The notes beneath the pieces were generated by a model that saw only the letters and a list, made by a program, of their open reading frames with translations, was not told where the DNA came from and searched no databases. Positions 1-6,570 of a stretch of DNA of 9,599 bases are shown piece by piece. The stretch is taken from contig JBKJUK010000145.1 in NCBI GenBank assembly GCA_046590705.1, positions 1 through 9,599 on the forward strand. The letters run 5' to 3'. Source of the stretch: JBKJUK01 sp046590705. GTDB lineage: Bacteria; Acidobacteriota; Thermoanaerobaculia; Gp7-AA8. Each line of letters opens with the position of its first letter. Positions within the stretch are counted from its first letter, which is position 1. The translations under genes and the position numbers were made by a program.

Positions 1-200
1 CGGCTCGTGGTCCTGTGTGTGAAGCCTCTAGTCGTCGATGTTGTCATGATCTCTGCACCCCCGTTGGCATCACCGGATTCGCTCGATACGCGGCCTCGGA
101 TCGTCGCCGTCGTGCTCTGCGCGACCGCACTCCCAACGGTTAAGACGAACAACATCGTTGCCAGAATCCACTGCTGCATTCGGAATGATCTTCGATTCAT
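1..200 (-). CDS. TonB-dependent receptor, Oar-like, N-terminal fragment (runs off left edge)
   Basis: Sixty-six codons stay open from an ATG at 200 to the window edge, so only the N-terminus is visible. A perfect AGGAGG (208-213) lies 7 nt upstream of the ATG. The protein starts with Arg residues, then a hydrophobic stretch (WILATMLFVLTVGSAVA), with a signal-peptidase site expected after AVA. The mature N-terminus reads QSTTATIRGRVSSESGDANG, the usual opening beta-strands of a carboxypeptidase-regulatory-like (CarboxypepD_reg) domain. In Oar-type TonB-dependent receptors this domain precedes the plug and barrel. Such receptors import large substrates, often glycans or siderophores, through the outer membrane using TonB energy. 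The gene follows the LacI-type regulator by 31 bp on the same strand, which suggests sugar-linked control. Plug and barrel lie outside the window, so the receptor call rests on the signal peptide and this domain. An adhesin or other secreted protein with the same domain is the main alternative. Confidence 0.72.
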   Translation of the reverse strand, partial: MNRRSFRMQQWILATMLFVLTVGSAVAQSTTATIRGRVSSESGDANGGAEIMTTSTTRGFTHRTTS

Positions 201-213
201 GCTTCTGCCTCCT

Positions 214-245
214 GTCTAAAGGGTTACGTGTCTAAAAGGTTACGT
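214..245. repeat. 16-bp tandem duplication across the regulator stop codon
   Basis: Positions 214-229 (gtctaaagggttacgt) and 230-245 (gtctaaaaggttacgt) are adjacent copies differing at one base. The right copy contains the last codons and TAG stop of the LacI-type gene. The left copy lies between that stop and the AGGAGG of the receptor gene. Read on the minus strand, each copy starts with ACGTAACC, which resembles half of the operator at 1345-1360 (TGTAACC). The duplication is plain in the sequence; any regulatory role is conjecture. Confidence 0.8.
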
Positions 246-1344
246 GGCTCTTCTGTAAGGGCTTGCGTCGCTGCTGCCGCTGCTTTGCGGCAAGAGCAGC
301 ACCGCATGACTGACGGACAACGAGCGTTGTTGGAAGAATTTCGCGGCGACCATCACCATCACCTCGCTCATCGACGGCTTCGAGCAGAAGCTCGAATGCG
401 CGCCGCCCAAGCTCGGCGATTGCAACACTGACCGTGGTTAGTGGGGGAGTGACATAGCGGGCGATGGGGATGTCGTCGAAGCCTGTCACGGCAAGATCCT
501 CGGGCACCTGAATGCCTAGCTCGCGGAACGCGCAGAGAGCACCGATGGCCATGGCGTCGTTGGCGGCGAACACCGCCGTCGGGCGCGGATCGAGCGCCAT
601 GATGTGGCGGGCTGCTTCGTAGCCGGTGCTCTCACTGAAGTCTCCCTCGAACTCGAACCTTACGTCCGCGAGGCCGTGAATGCGCGCCGACGCTTCCCGA
701 AAACCCCGGAGGCGTTCGGCGGCATCAGCGTTGTTCTCTGGCCCTTTGATGAAGGCGATCCAGCGATGCCCGAGTGACGCGAGATGCTCGACCATTGAAC
801 GCGAGCCACCCTCATTGTCGATCGTAATCGCGGAGCCGGTCTTGGGCATGCAGTTCAGCAGAACTACCGGCTGAGTGGTTCGCAGGCGAGAACAGAGATC
901 TGCTCCGTCAAGCTCAGGCGACATGACGATGAGTCCATCCACATGGCCGCGAACCGCGGAGAGCATCGCCGTCATCTCGTTTGAATCACTGTGAGAGCCT
1001 GAGACCAGCAGATGATACCCATGCCGCCGCGCGGCTACGTCGATCCCTCGTATCACCTCGGAAAAGAACTCGCCATACAGGTCGGGCAGAAGCACGCCGA
1101 TGGTGTTGGTTCTACGAATGCTCAGACTTCGGGCTACGGCGTGAGGAACATATTGCAGTGCGTGGATTGCACGGCTGACACGAAGCGACGTGTCTTTCTG
1201 GACGAGTCCAGTTTGATTGAGCACGCGGGAGACGGTAGCTACGGAGACGTGCGCGCGGGCGGCGACGTCTTTGATTGTCGCACTGGCCCTCACGGGGCTC
1301 GAACGACGGCTGTCTGGGCTCGGTTGCCTGAGTGTACGCGTCAT
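232..1344 (-). CDS. LacI/GalR-family transcriptional regulator
   Basis: This 370-residue protein has the full family architecture. A helix-turn-helix spans about residues 23-43 (ATIKDVAARAHVSVATVSRV), and a hinge follows around 64-75 (VPHAVARSLS). A periplasmic-binding-protein-like effector domain covers about 80-345, with the typical TIGVLLPDL start, VFAANDAMAIGAL, and TGFDDIPIARYVTPPLTTV near the end. Family members are usually sugar-responsive repressors. The specificity pair in the recognition helix is Val-Ala (SVATVSRV), as in E. coli GalR, whose sites contain a TGTAA-type half-site. The palindrome directly upstream (1345-1360) has that half-site, so autoregulation is likely. The ligand cannot be named. 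The first 20 residues are a non-conserved Arg/Ser/Pro-rich extension. No Shine-Dalgarno precedes the ATG, so a GTG at residue 18 (about 1293) is a possible alternative start. A TonB-dependent receptor follows on the same strand. Confidence 0.93.
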   Translation of the reverse strand: MTRTLRQPSPDSRRSSPVRASATIKDVAARAHVSVATVSRVLNQTGLVQKDTSLRVSRAIHALQYVPHAVARSLSIRRTNTIGVLLPDLYGEFFSEVIRGIDVAARRHGYHLLVSGSHSDSNEMTAMLSAVRGHVDGLIVMSPELDGADLCSRLRTTQPVVLLNCMPKTGSAITIDNEGGSRSMVEHLASLGHRWIAFIKGPENNADAAERLRGFREASARIHGLADVRFEFEGDFSESTGYEAARHIMALDPRPTAVFAANDAMAIGALCAFRELGIQVPEDLAVTGFDDIPIARYVTPPLTTVSVAIAELGRRAFELLLEAVDERGDGDGRREILPTTLVVRQSCGAALAAKQRQQRRKPLQKSHVTF

Positions 1345-1360
1345 ATGTAACCGGTTACAT
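1345..1360. promoter_or_regulatory. Perfect palindromic LacI-family operator
   Basis: The sequence atgtaaccggttacat is its own reverse complement over all 16 bp and has the central CG typical of LacI/GalR operators. It touches the ATG of the regulator gene (1344) and lies immediately downstream of the predicted transcription start near 1361. A repressor bound here would block initiation or early elongation, so this is most simply an autoregulatory site. The half-site TGTAACC agrees with the GalR-like Val-Ala pair in the recognition helix. The binding protein is inferred from proximity. Confidence 0.85.
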
Positions 1361-1367
1361 CCGGGTG

Positions 1368-1396
1368 ACAGTATCGCTTGTCCCAGCGGCTGTCAA
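1368..1396 (-). promoter_or_regulatory. Sigma70-type promoter of the LacI-family gene
   Basis: On the minus strand a perfect TTGACA (-35) occupies 1396-1391. Two overlapping -10 candidates follow: TACTGT at 1373-1368 (17-bp spacer) and GATACT at 1375-1370 (15-bp spacer, closer to consensus but short). The 17-bp arrangement puts the transcription start near 1361, directly before the operator. The mRNA leader would then be only about 16-17 nt, essentially the operator itself. No ribosome-binding site fits in that leader. Confidence 0.6.
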
Positions 1397-1652
1397 CGAG
1401 GTTTCCGTCTTCGTTCAACCCCGGAACGGACGATGAGGAAGATGCGGAGTCATTCCGATCAAGATGCCAGCGCCGGTCAGCGGAGCGAGCTGCATCCTGT
1501 TAACCCGCATTTGCCACAGAACTTCGCCGCAAGACGACGGACAGTGGCCTGTCTGCTTCGTTGCACGCCAATTTCGCTCCTCGACATAGTATCGACTACG
1601 CCTTCGTCGCAAAATCGCCGTGCGCCTCGCATCCAAGCCACTCTCCGCCGTC
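1397..1652. other. Non-coding interval, nothing recognised
   Basis: This stretch between the alpha/beta hydrolase stop and the regulator promoter shows no convincing gene. The open frames here give Arg/Ser-rich translations without domain features or ribosome-binding sites. A small inverted repeat (GACAG-tggc-CTGTC) is present near 1538-1551 but is too short to interpret. The interval could be a degraded gene or plain spacer. Confidence 0.5.
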
Positions 1653-1673
1653 TCACAACGAAGGTCTGTGAGA
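1651..1673 (-). repeat. 7-bp inverted repeat over the hydrolase stop codon
   Basis: TCTCACA (1651-1657) and TGTGAGA (1667-1673) form a perfect 7-bp stem with a 9-nt loop, overlapping the last codons and TGA of the alpha/beta hydrolase. No T-run follows on either strand, so an intrinsic terminator is not supported. It might act as an RNA 3'-end stabiliser or be chance. Confidence 0.35.
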
Positions 1674-2444
1674 AATGCGGGTTAGAAAGTTCTGGATCGC
1701 TGCATTCACCAGTTCCGGCTGCTCGAGGTTGGAGAGATGCCCTGCCTGAGAAACGATCTGCAGGATTGCCGAGTTTCCAATCAGCTGCTGCATGCGAACC
1801 GCGTCGCCTGGCGGGGTGACGGGGTCATGTTCACCCGTGAGCAGCAGCGCCGGTATGTTCAGATTTCGTAGAATCGGCGAGGAATCAGGTCTGCCTGCCA
1901 TCGCTCCGAGAGCGTCGACCACTCCTTTGACAGTAGCTCGTCTCATTTCGGATCTGGTCTGCTCGAGCAGCGCTCTGCCCTTCTCGGTCGCTGTCGCATG
2001 AAAAAGTTTAGGCAGCATCTCTTCGATCAGAAACTCAGTGCCTTCCTCCTGCACACGTGCAATCTGCTTATGTCGCATTTCCCGCGTGTCGCTGCTGTCG
2101 GCATTCTCCCTGGTGTCGATGAGAATGATCCCATTGATTCGTTCAGGTACCAGACGCAGGAGGGCCAGGCAGATGTAGCCACCCATGGAGACACCGGCGA
2201 TGGTTACTTTCTCGATCTTCGCGGCATCGATTTTGTTCAGAAGGAAGGCCGCGAAATCGTCAATCGATACTTCGCTCTTCGCGAATGGTTCTGCAGAACC
2301 GAAACCGGGGAGGTCGGCAGCGAGGGTTCTCGCGCCCGCGATCACGAACTGGGGGATGAACATGCGGCTCGAGAGTGGAAAGCCGTGGACTAAAAGCAAC
2401 GGCTGTTTTTGGCCAGCCTCTTCGTCGGTAGTGATTCTGGTCAT
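1653..2444 (-). CDS. Alpha/beta-fold hydrolase
   Basis: The 263-residue protein has the classic single-domain alpha/beta hydrolase plan and no signal peptide, so it should be cytoplasmic. LLLVHGFPLSSRMF at residues 16-29 supplies the HG oxyanion region. GVSMGG places the nucleophile at Ser86, LLTGEHDPVTP places the acid at Asp207, and SQAGHLSNLEQPE places the catalytic base at His236, so the triad is complete. The cap region is short (about 115-185). Overall look and length recall 3-oxoadipate enol-lactonase-like and related esterase/lactonase groups, but substrate cannot be set from sequence alone. The ATG lies one base after the stop of the Roadblock gene (TGA-G-ATG), so translation is probably coupled. 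A weak GAGAG lies upstream. It is the last gene of the TPR-Roadblock-hydrolase run. Confidence 0.92.
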   Translation of the reverse strand: MTRITTDEEAGQKQPLLLVHGFPLSSRMFIPQFVIAGARTLAADLPGFGSAEPFAKSEVSIDDFAAFLLNKIDAAKIEKVTIAGVSMGGYICLALLRLVPERINGIILIDTRENADSSDTREMRHKQIARVQEEGTEFLIEEMLPKLFHATATEKGRALLEQTRSEMRRATVKGVVDALGAMAGRPDSSPILRNLNIPALLLTGEHDPVTPPGDAVRMQQLIGNSAILQIVSQAGHLSNLEQPELVNAAIQNFLTRISHRPSL

Positions 2445-2445
2445 C

Positions 2446-2802
2446 TCAAATCTCTCTCAATAGCAGATCGCGACAGGCCTCGAACCGTCGCCAGGCCAGA
2501 CCCTGGTTCGTTCCTTTGGCCAGCACCACCACTACGAAGTAACCATCAGGGAGTACGAAGCAGAGCAGAGTCGACTGCTCCCAGTCGATCTTGATCCGTT
2601 GTGGCGAGCCGCAGCCGAGCCCCGCACAGACGTTCTTGATGCGATCGATGAAGATCCCCTGGTAGGCGCCAATGACCTGCAGATCGTAGGGCGACAAGCC
2701 GTTCCCTACGATCTCCACCGACTCGCCCTGGCTGTCCAGGAACATGGCGCCAATGGCTCCGTCGATGTCCGAAATCATGTCGCTGAGAATGGCCTGAAAC
2801 AT
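2446..2802 (-). CDS. Roadblock/LC7-domain protein
   Basis: The likely product is 118 residues, starting MFQAILSDM. It has the Roadblock/LC7 pattern: a helix ending in ISDIDGAIGAMFLDSQGESVE, a middle helix with the aromatic/Ile-rich YDLQVIGAYQGIFIDRI, then strands TLLCFVLPDGYFVVVVLA and a last helix. Bacterial Roadblock proteins are small dimers that often act with small GTPases, the best known being MglB with MglA. No GTPase gene is visible here. A longer frame runs back to 2880, but its 26 extra residues (Cys/Trp-rich) overlap the TPR gene and do not look like protein, so I chose the ATG at 2802. That ATG lies 7 bp after the TPR stop, with GGAG overlapping that stop region. The partner and cellular role are unknown. 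Confidence 0.8.
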   Translation of the reverse strand: MFQAILSDMISDIDGAIGAMFLDSQGESVEIVGNGLSPYDLQVIGAYQGIFIDRIKNVCAGLGCGSPQRIKIDWEQSTLLCFVLPDGYFVVVVLAKGTNQGLAWRRFEACRDLLLREI

Positions 2803-2809
2803 CCCGGTT

Positions 2810-3526
2810 CTACTCCAGCAGCAGCAGAAATTTTGCAGCTTCTGCAGCTTCCACGCTGTTGGGGGCCAGTTCGCGCACACGGCGCAGCTGCTTCACCGCA
2901 GTGTCAGGGTAGCCGGCCCGCCAGGCCACGATTCCAAAACGAAGCAGCGACACCACGGCGTCAGGATGTCGTTTGAGGTGTGCTTTATACGCCTCGCCGG
3001 CCTGGCGAAAGTCACCCCGCCTCTCGCGCAAGGCTCCGAGGTAGACCCAGGCATCGTCGTAGGCATCATCGAGGCGGAGGGCTTCCAGCAACTCCGCCTC
3101 GGCCGCCGGAAGCTTCCCCTGTCCTTCCAGAGCGATTGCCAGATGCAGCCGCGCCCGAGTGGACATCGACAGATCCTGCGAAGCAGTGAGCGGGGAGAGC
3201 GCCGTAGAGGCGAGCTCGAAGCGACGAAGCTTGAGCAGCACCACCGCGCGATTGAACCGCAGTTCTTCGCGCGCATCTCCATCAGCGATCGCGGCGTCGA
3301 AAGTCGCCAGCGCGGCCTCCGGTTTTCCAGTCATCATCTCGGCGAGTCCGCGGAGATTGGCTGCAGAACTTTGCTCATTTGCAGGGAGTAACCGCAGAAC
3401 GGCCAGCGCCTGCTGGTAGCGGCCTCGCGACAGAAACGCCGCGCCAGGACTGCAGGATTCGATTCCTGGAGAGGCCTGCGAGGTCTGAGCCGCCAGAGAA
3501 GTCGGGCCGCCAGTCAGGAGTGCCAT
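2810..3526 (-). CDS. TPR-repeat protein, probably exported
   Basis: This 238-residue protein is largely helix-turn-helix TPR units. Recognisable repeats lie at about 26-50 (AAFLSRGRYQQALAVLR), 56-84, 88-112, 124-153 (RLHLAIALEGQGKLPAAEAELLEAL), 158-187 (WVYLGALRERRGDFRQAGEAY) and 193-222. TPR arrays are protein-binding scaffolds. The first residues MALLTGGPTSLAAQ look like the back half of a Sec signal peptide lacking a charged N-region. Reading upstream in frame gives LRGSLLL before this Met, starting with a CTG at 3547. No ATG, GTG or TTG exists in frame back to the previous gene, and no good Shine-Dalgarno precedes either candidate. The true start is therefore uncertain. It heads a run with the Roadblock and hydrolase genes and lies 125 bp after the HD-GYP gene. 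Confidence 0.85.
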   Translation of the reverse strand: MALLTGGPTSLAAQTSQASPGIESCSPGAAFLSRGRYQQALAVLRLLPANEQSSAANLRGLAEMMTGKPEAALATFDAAIADGDAREELRFNRAVVLLKLRRFELASTALSPLTASQDLSMSTRARLHLAIALEGQGKLPAAEAELLEALRLDDAYDDAWVYLGALRERRGDFRQAGEAYKAHLKRHPDAVVSLLRFGIVAWRAGYPDTAVKQLRRVRELAPNSVEAAEAAKFLLLLE

Positions 3527-3651
3527 GAGCAGGAGCGAGCCACGCAGATCACGAGATCGGACGCTGGACCGATCGTTTTCAAGGTTGCTCTCTGCTGCTG
3601 AATTGACGTTCCTCGGCAGAGGATTCGGGCGAAATCCGGATAGTTGGAAAA

Positions 3652-5379
3652 TCAGGCAGCTCCCCGGATCATTTCTTCTGGCTGGATCTCTCCGCTTCTC
3701 ACCGCTTTCGAGAAGGCGTCGAGAACGACGGGATCGAAACGCGTCCCTGCGAAACTCATGATTTTCTCAACGACATAGTTGAGCTCCATCGCCTTCTGGT
3801 ATGGCCTGTTGGTGGTCATGGCGTCGAAGGTGTCGGCGATGGCGACAATTCGGGCCTGCATGGGAATGTCTTCGCCAACAAGGCCGTCAGGGTACCCGCC
3901 ACCTGCCCATTTCTCATGGTGATATTTCATTCCCGGGACGATGTCGATGAGCTGTGCTACCCCGCTCATAATGGCTGCGCCTTTCTCGGGGTGGCCTTTC
4001 ATCACCTCGAATTCGTCGTCGCTGAGCGCGCCAGGTTTGCGCAGGATGCGATCGTCAATTCCGATCTTTCCAACGTCGTGCAGCAATGCGCTGATTCGCA
4101 GACTGCGCATCTGGTCTGCAGGAAGGTTGAGGCTTTTACCGATGGCCACGGAGTAGCGAGCCACGCGTTCGGAGTGACCGCGGGTGTAGGGATCCTTGGC
4201 GTCGATGGCCGCCGCGAGCATACGCACGGAGTTGATGAAGAGAAGTTGATTCTCATTCGCCGCTTTCTTGAGTTGATCGACCGACTTCTCGATCTCCCCT
4301 GACATTAGATTGAAGTTGTCGGCCAGCTCACCGATCTCGTTTCTGGACTTGATTTCGACTCTCTGCTGATAGTTACCGTCGGCGATCTCGCGTGTTCTCT
4401 GCGCCAGGAGGCGGATTGGCCCTGCAATCTTGGCCGCCGAGATGATGCCGAGGATGATGGCCAGGAGAAGCGCGACTCCGCCCCACTGCACGGTACTGCG
4501 GATCATCTTCGTGACTGAGGCAAAGGCGCGCGACTGTTCTTTCTGCACCACCACACCCCAGTCGGGTGTCCCGACGGGAGCAACCGTCCCGAGCGTTTCC
4601 CTTCCTCCATTCATGGTGTCGCGGTAGCTTTCAGTGAGTCGCACCGGCGCCTTCATGAATTCCTGAACAATTTTCAGAGTTGCGTAGTCAGGTCGCTGCA
4701 CACTCACCGCAGGTGTGCTGTGAATGAGCACCCGTCCCTGGCGGTCGACCACGAACGCAGTGACATCACCGCGGGCTTCATCCTTGAGTCGCTCGCTGAT
4801 TCTGCGGAGGCTGACGAGAGCCTCGACCGCGCCCATCACCGTCGTGCCGTCCGAGATCGGAACGGCAATCACGACAGCTGGCTGATTCAGGACATCGACG
4901 TACTGAAAGGCGCCTACATAGGGCTGACCCTGAATCGCAAGGCGCAGACCGTTGTCTAGTTCGTTAGCGGTTTCCTGCCCGAGGTTCGCGGGCTGTGCTG
5001 AAGCGCCCTGTCCTGCTGCGTTGACGATACGGAGCGCGAGCAGGTCGGGATCAGCAGAGGTGTAGCTGGTGATCACACCGCTCTGCGAAATCTGCGAGAA
5101 CGGGTCCGAACCGGCGCTGAGCGCGTTGGCGCTCATGCGGACCCCGGTGGCGATTTTCATCAACTGCTGGTTGTAGCTGGAGACGAGATTCTGAATCTCG
5201 CTGGAAATGCTCACGGCGGAACGAGTGAGGTATTTCTTCTCGAGCGTCTCGAGCGAGTCGCGATTGATATCGATGAGAAAGTAGTGGGAGATCAGCAGAG
5301 GAAGTACGCTGACCAGGACCAGTACTGCCAGCAGCGTCCAGAGCAGCCGTGGTCTTCTAAATCCCGTGGGGTCGGACAT
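3652..5379 (-). CDS. Membrane sensor: Cache, HAMP and HD-GYP domains (c-di-GMP phosphodiesterase)
   Basis: The 575-residue protein has a transmembrane helix at about 13-36 and a periplasmic Cache-type sensor at about 38-297. A second helix follows at about 298-318, then HAMP at about 317-370 (AGPIRLLAQRTREIADGNY) and HD-GYP at about 380-560. HD-GYP hallmarks are intact: RGHSERVARYS (His402), LLHDVGKIG (His434-Asp435), GHPEKG, HHEKWAGGGYPDGL (His487-His488-Glu489, Gly495-Tyr496-Pro497) and IADTFDAMTTNRPY (Asp516). Active family members hydrolyse cyclic di-GMP to pGpG or GMP at a metal centre. Here hydrolysis would be gated by an extracytoplasmic small-molecule signal. The ligand is unknown. 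It is transcribed from an extended -10 promoter abutting the ATG and diverges from hemW by 48 bp. The TPR-Roadblock-hydrolase genes follow after 125 bp and may be co-transcribed. Confidence 0.95.
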   Translation of the reverse strand: MSDPTGFRRPRLLWTLLAVLVLVSVLPLLISHYFLIDINRDSLETLEKKYLTRSAVSISSEIQNLVSSYNQQLMKIATGVRMSANALSAGSDPFSQISQSGVITSYTSADPDLLALRIVNAAGQGASAQPANLGQETANELDNGLRLAIQGQPYVGAFQYVDVLNQPAVVIAVPISDGTTVMGAVEALVSLRRISERLKDEARGDVTAFVVDRQGRVLIHSTPAVSVQRPDYATLKIVQEFMKAPVRLTESYRDTMNGGRETLGTVAPVGTPDWGVVVQKEQSRAFASVTKMIRSTVQWGGVALLLAIILGIISAAKIAGPIRLLAQRTREIADGNYQQRVEIKSRNEIGELADNFNLMSGEIEKSVDQLKKAANENQLLFINSVRMLAAAIDAKDPYTRGHSERVARYSVAIGKSLNLPADQMRSLRISALLHDVGKIGIDDRILRKPGALSDDEFEVMKGHPEKGAAIMSGVAQLIDIVPGMKYHHEKWAGGGYPDGLVGEDIPMQARIVAIADTFDAMTTNRPYQKAMELNYVVEKIMSFAGTRFDPVVLDAFSKAVRSGEIQPEEMIRGAA

Positions 5380-5385
5380 ATCCGA

Positions 5386-5394
5386 ATTATAGCA
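5386..5394 (-). promoter_or_regulatory. Extended -10 promoter of the HD-GYP gene (leaderless transcript predicted)
   Basis: On the minus strand the sequence reads TGCTATAAT, a full-consensus extended -10 (TGnTATAAT). No good -35 is seen at 16-18 bp, which an extended -10 tolerates. Only six bases (TCGGAT) separate the box from the ATG at 5379, so the A of the ATG falls at the expected transcription start. The message should therefore begin at or within a base or so of the start codon and lack a ribosome-binding site. Confidence 0.72.
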
Positions 5395-5427
5395 ACCGGA
5401 GAGCTGTTCGACTCGGTGAACCAGAAG

Positions 5428-6570
5428 ATGCCATCAAACTTTCACAGTCTGAAACCGGGCCCAGCGCATCAGGCCGCATACATCCATCTGCCTTTCTGTA
5501 GACTGAGATGCAGTTACTGCGCATTCGCCATCTCTACCGACCAGTCGCTGGAAACCTCGTATGTCACAGCGCTGGTGAAAGAGATACGAGCCAGCCGGGA
5601 GCAGGCACGCTGCCTCGAGTCACTCTTCTTCGGAGGAGGGACACCGTCGCGACTCTCGCTGGAATCGTTCGGCAGAATCTTCGACGCTCTGCGCGCAGAG
5701 TTCTCGTTCGCTGTGGACTGTGAGATCAGTATCGAGGCCAATCCTGAAGATGTCACCGGCGAATCGCTCAGGGGCTGGACGGACCTCGGTATCAACCGCC
5801 TGAGTCTGGGTGTTCAATCACTTCATAACGACGAACTTCTTCCGCTCGGTCGCGTTCATGGCCGTGACAAGGCCCTTGCTGCGCTGGCTCTGGCATCCTC
5901 TTCCCCGCAGACCCTCAGTGCGGATCTGATCCTGGGTCTGCCGCGACAGACTGCCGCAACGTTTCAGCAATCGCTCGAGGAAGTCGTTGATTCCGGCGTC
6001 GATCACATCTCTGTTTATCTTCTCGATATCGAGCAGGGGACGCCGCTGCAGACGCGCCTCAGTTCCGGCGCGATCACGATCCCTGAGGATGGTCTGGTCG
6101 CTGATTGCTACAAGGCCATGGTGGAGTTGCTCGCAGGTCGAGGACTGCAGCAGTACGAGGTGAGCAACTTCGCGCGCGTAGGCAGGGAGTGCCGGCACAA
6201 CAGCCGTTACTGGAGTCGTGAGCCGTATTTCGGATTTGGAATGGGTGCGCATTCCTTCGATGGGGAAACGCGGCTCGCGAACGCTGGAGAAATCGAACGG
6301 TACATCCAGCTGATGCAGTCCGGCGATTCTGCGGTGGTGACCAGGGAAAGGCTTTCTGAGGAGGATGTGCGTCATGAGAAGCTCTTCCTTCAGCTGCGCC
6401 AGCGAACGGGAATCGAGTATTCTCAACTCGTCGCACTTTGCGGCTCGGAGGCGGAACGATGGGTGGTGGAAGGCAGAAGGGCGGGGTGGCTTCGGAAGGA
6501 CGAGGATCGGGTCGCATTCACAGCAGATGGTTTTCTGGTCAGCAACGAGCTCATCTCACAGCTCTTCTGA
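5428..6570 (+). CDS. hemW: HemW-like radical SAM protein (heme chaperone family)
   Basis: The 380-residue product opens with YIHLPFCRLRCSYCAF, the radical-SAM CX3CX2C motif (Cys24, Cys28, Cys31). Phe33 stands where HemN-type coproporphyrinogen oxidases carry a fourth cysteine, which marks the HemW group. FFGGGTPS (67-74), the ISIEANPEDV and NRLSLGVQS strands, and the HemW signature HNSRYW (257-262) with GFGMGAHSF complete the assignment. HemW binds a 4Fe-4S cluster and SAM and is thought to deliver heme to acceptor proteins in the cytoplasm; older annotations call it coproporphyrinogen III oxidase. Length matches the family. The frame stays open back to 5284 inside the HD-GYP gene, but homology starts near residue 18 here, so the ATG at 5428 is preferred. 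A GTG at 5416, 14 nt after GGAG, is possible. The C-terminal FTADGFLVSNELISQLF is complete. Confidence 0.93.
   Translation: MPSNFHSLKPGPAHQAAYIHLPFCRLRCSYCAFAISTDQSLETSYVTALVKEIRASREQARCLESLFFGGGTPSRLSLESFGRIFDALRAEFSFAVDCEISIEANPEDVTGESLRGWTDLGINRLSLGVQSLHNDELLPLGRVHGRDKALAALALASSSPQTLSADLILGLPRQTAATFQQSLEEVVDSGVDHISVYLLDIEQGTPLQTRLSSGAITIPEDGLVADCYKAMVELLAGRGLQQYEVSNFARVGRECRHNSRYWSREPYFGFGMGAHSFDGETRLANAGEIERYIQLMQSGDSAVVTRERLSEEDVRHEKLFLQLRQRTGIEYSQLVALCGSEAERWVVEGRRAGWLRKDEDRVAFTADGFLVSNELISQLF
6447..6451 (+). promoter_or_regulatory. Shine-Dalgarno that sets the outer-membrane-protein start inside hemW
   Basis: GGAGG sits 7 nt before an ATG at 6459, ideal strength and spacing. It lies inside the hemW coding region in another frame, and no comparable site occurs nearer the signal-peptide hydrophobic core. 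It is the main reason for placing the downstream gene's start here. Confidence 0.6.

Noticed and set aside
1415..1636. Possible 73-residue minus-strand protein between the hydrolase and the regulator
   Set aside because: Arg-rich composition, no ribosome-binding site or domain pattern seen; more likely spacer.
1651..1673. Intrinsic terminator for the hydrolase operon
   Set aside because: The 7-bp stem is real but no T-run follows on either strand and the stem overlaps the stop codon.
2803..2880. Longer Roadblock reading frame starting at 2880
   Set aside because: The 26 added residues (Cys/Trp-rich) overlap the TPR gene and do not resemble protein; the ATG at 2802 sits 7 bp after the TPR stop and starts the conserved region.
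3620..3654. Hairpin terminator after the HD-GYP gene
   Set aside because: A GGATT/AATCC stem of 5-6 bp exists but is weak and lacks a T-tract.
5284..5427. Upstream extension of hemW to 5284
   Set aside because: It lies inside the HD-GYP gene on the other strand, has Gln-rich low-quality sequence, and HemW homology starts just after the ATG at 5428.
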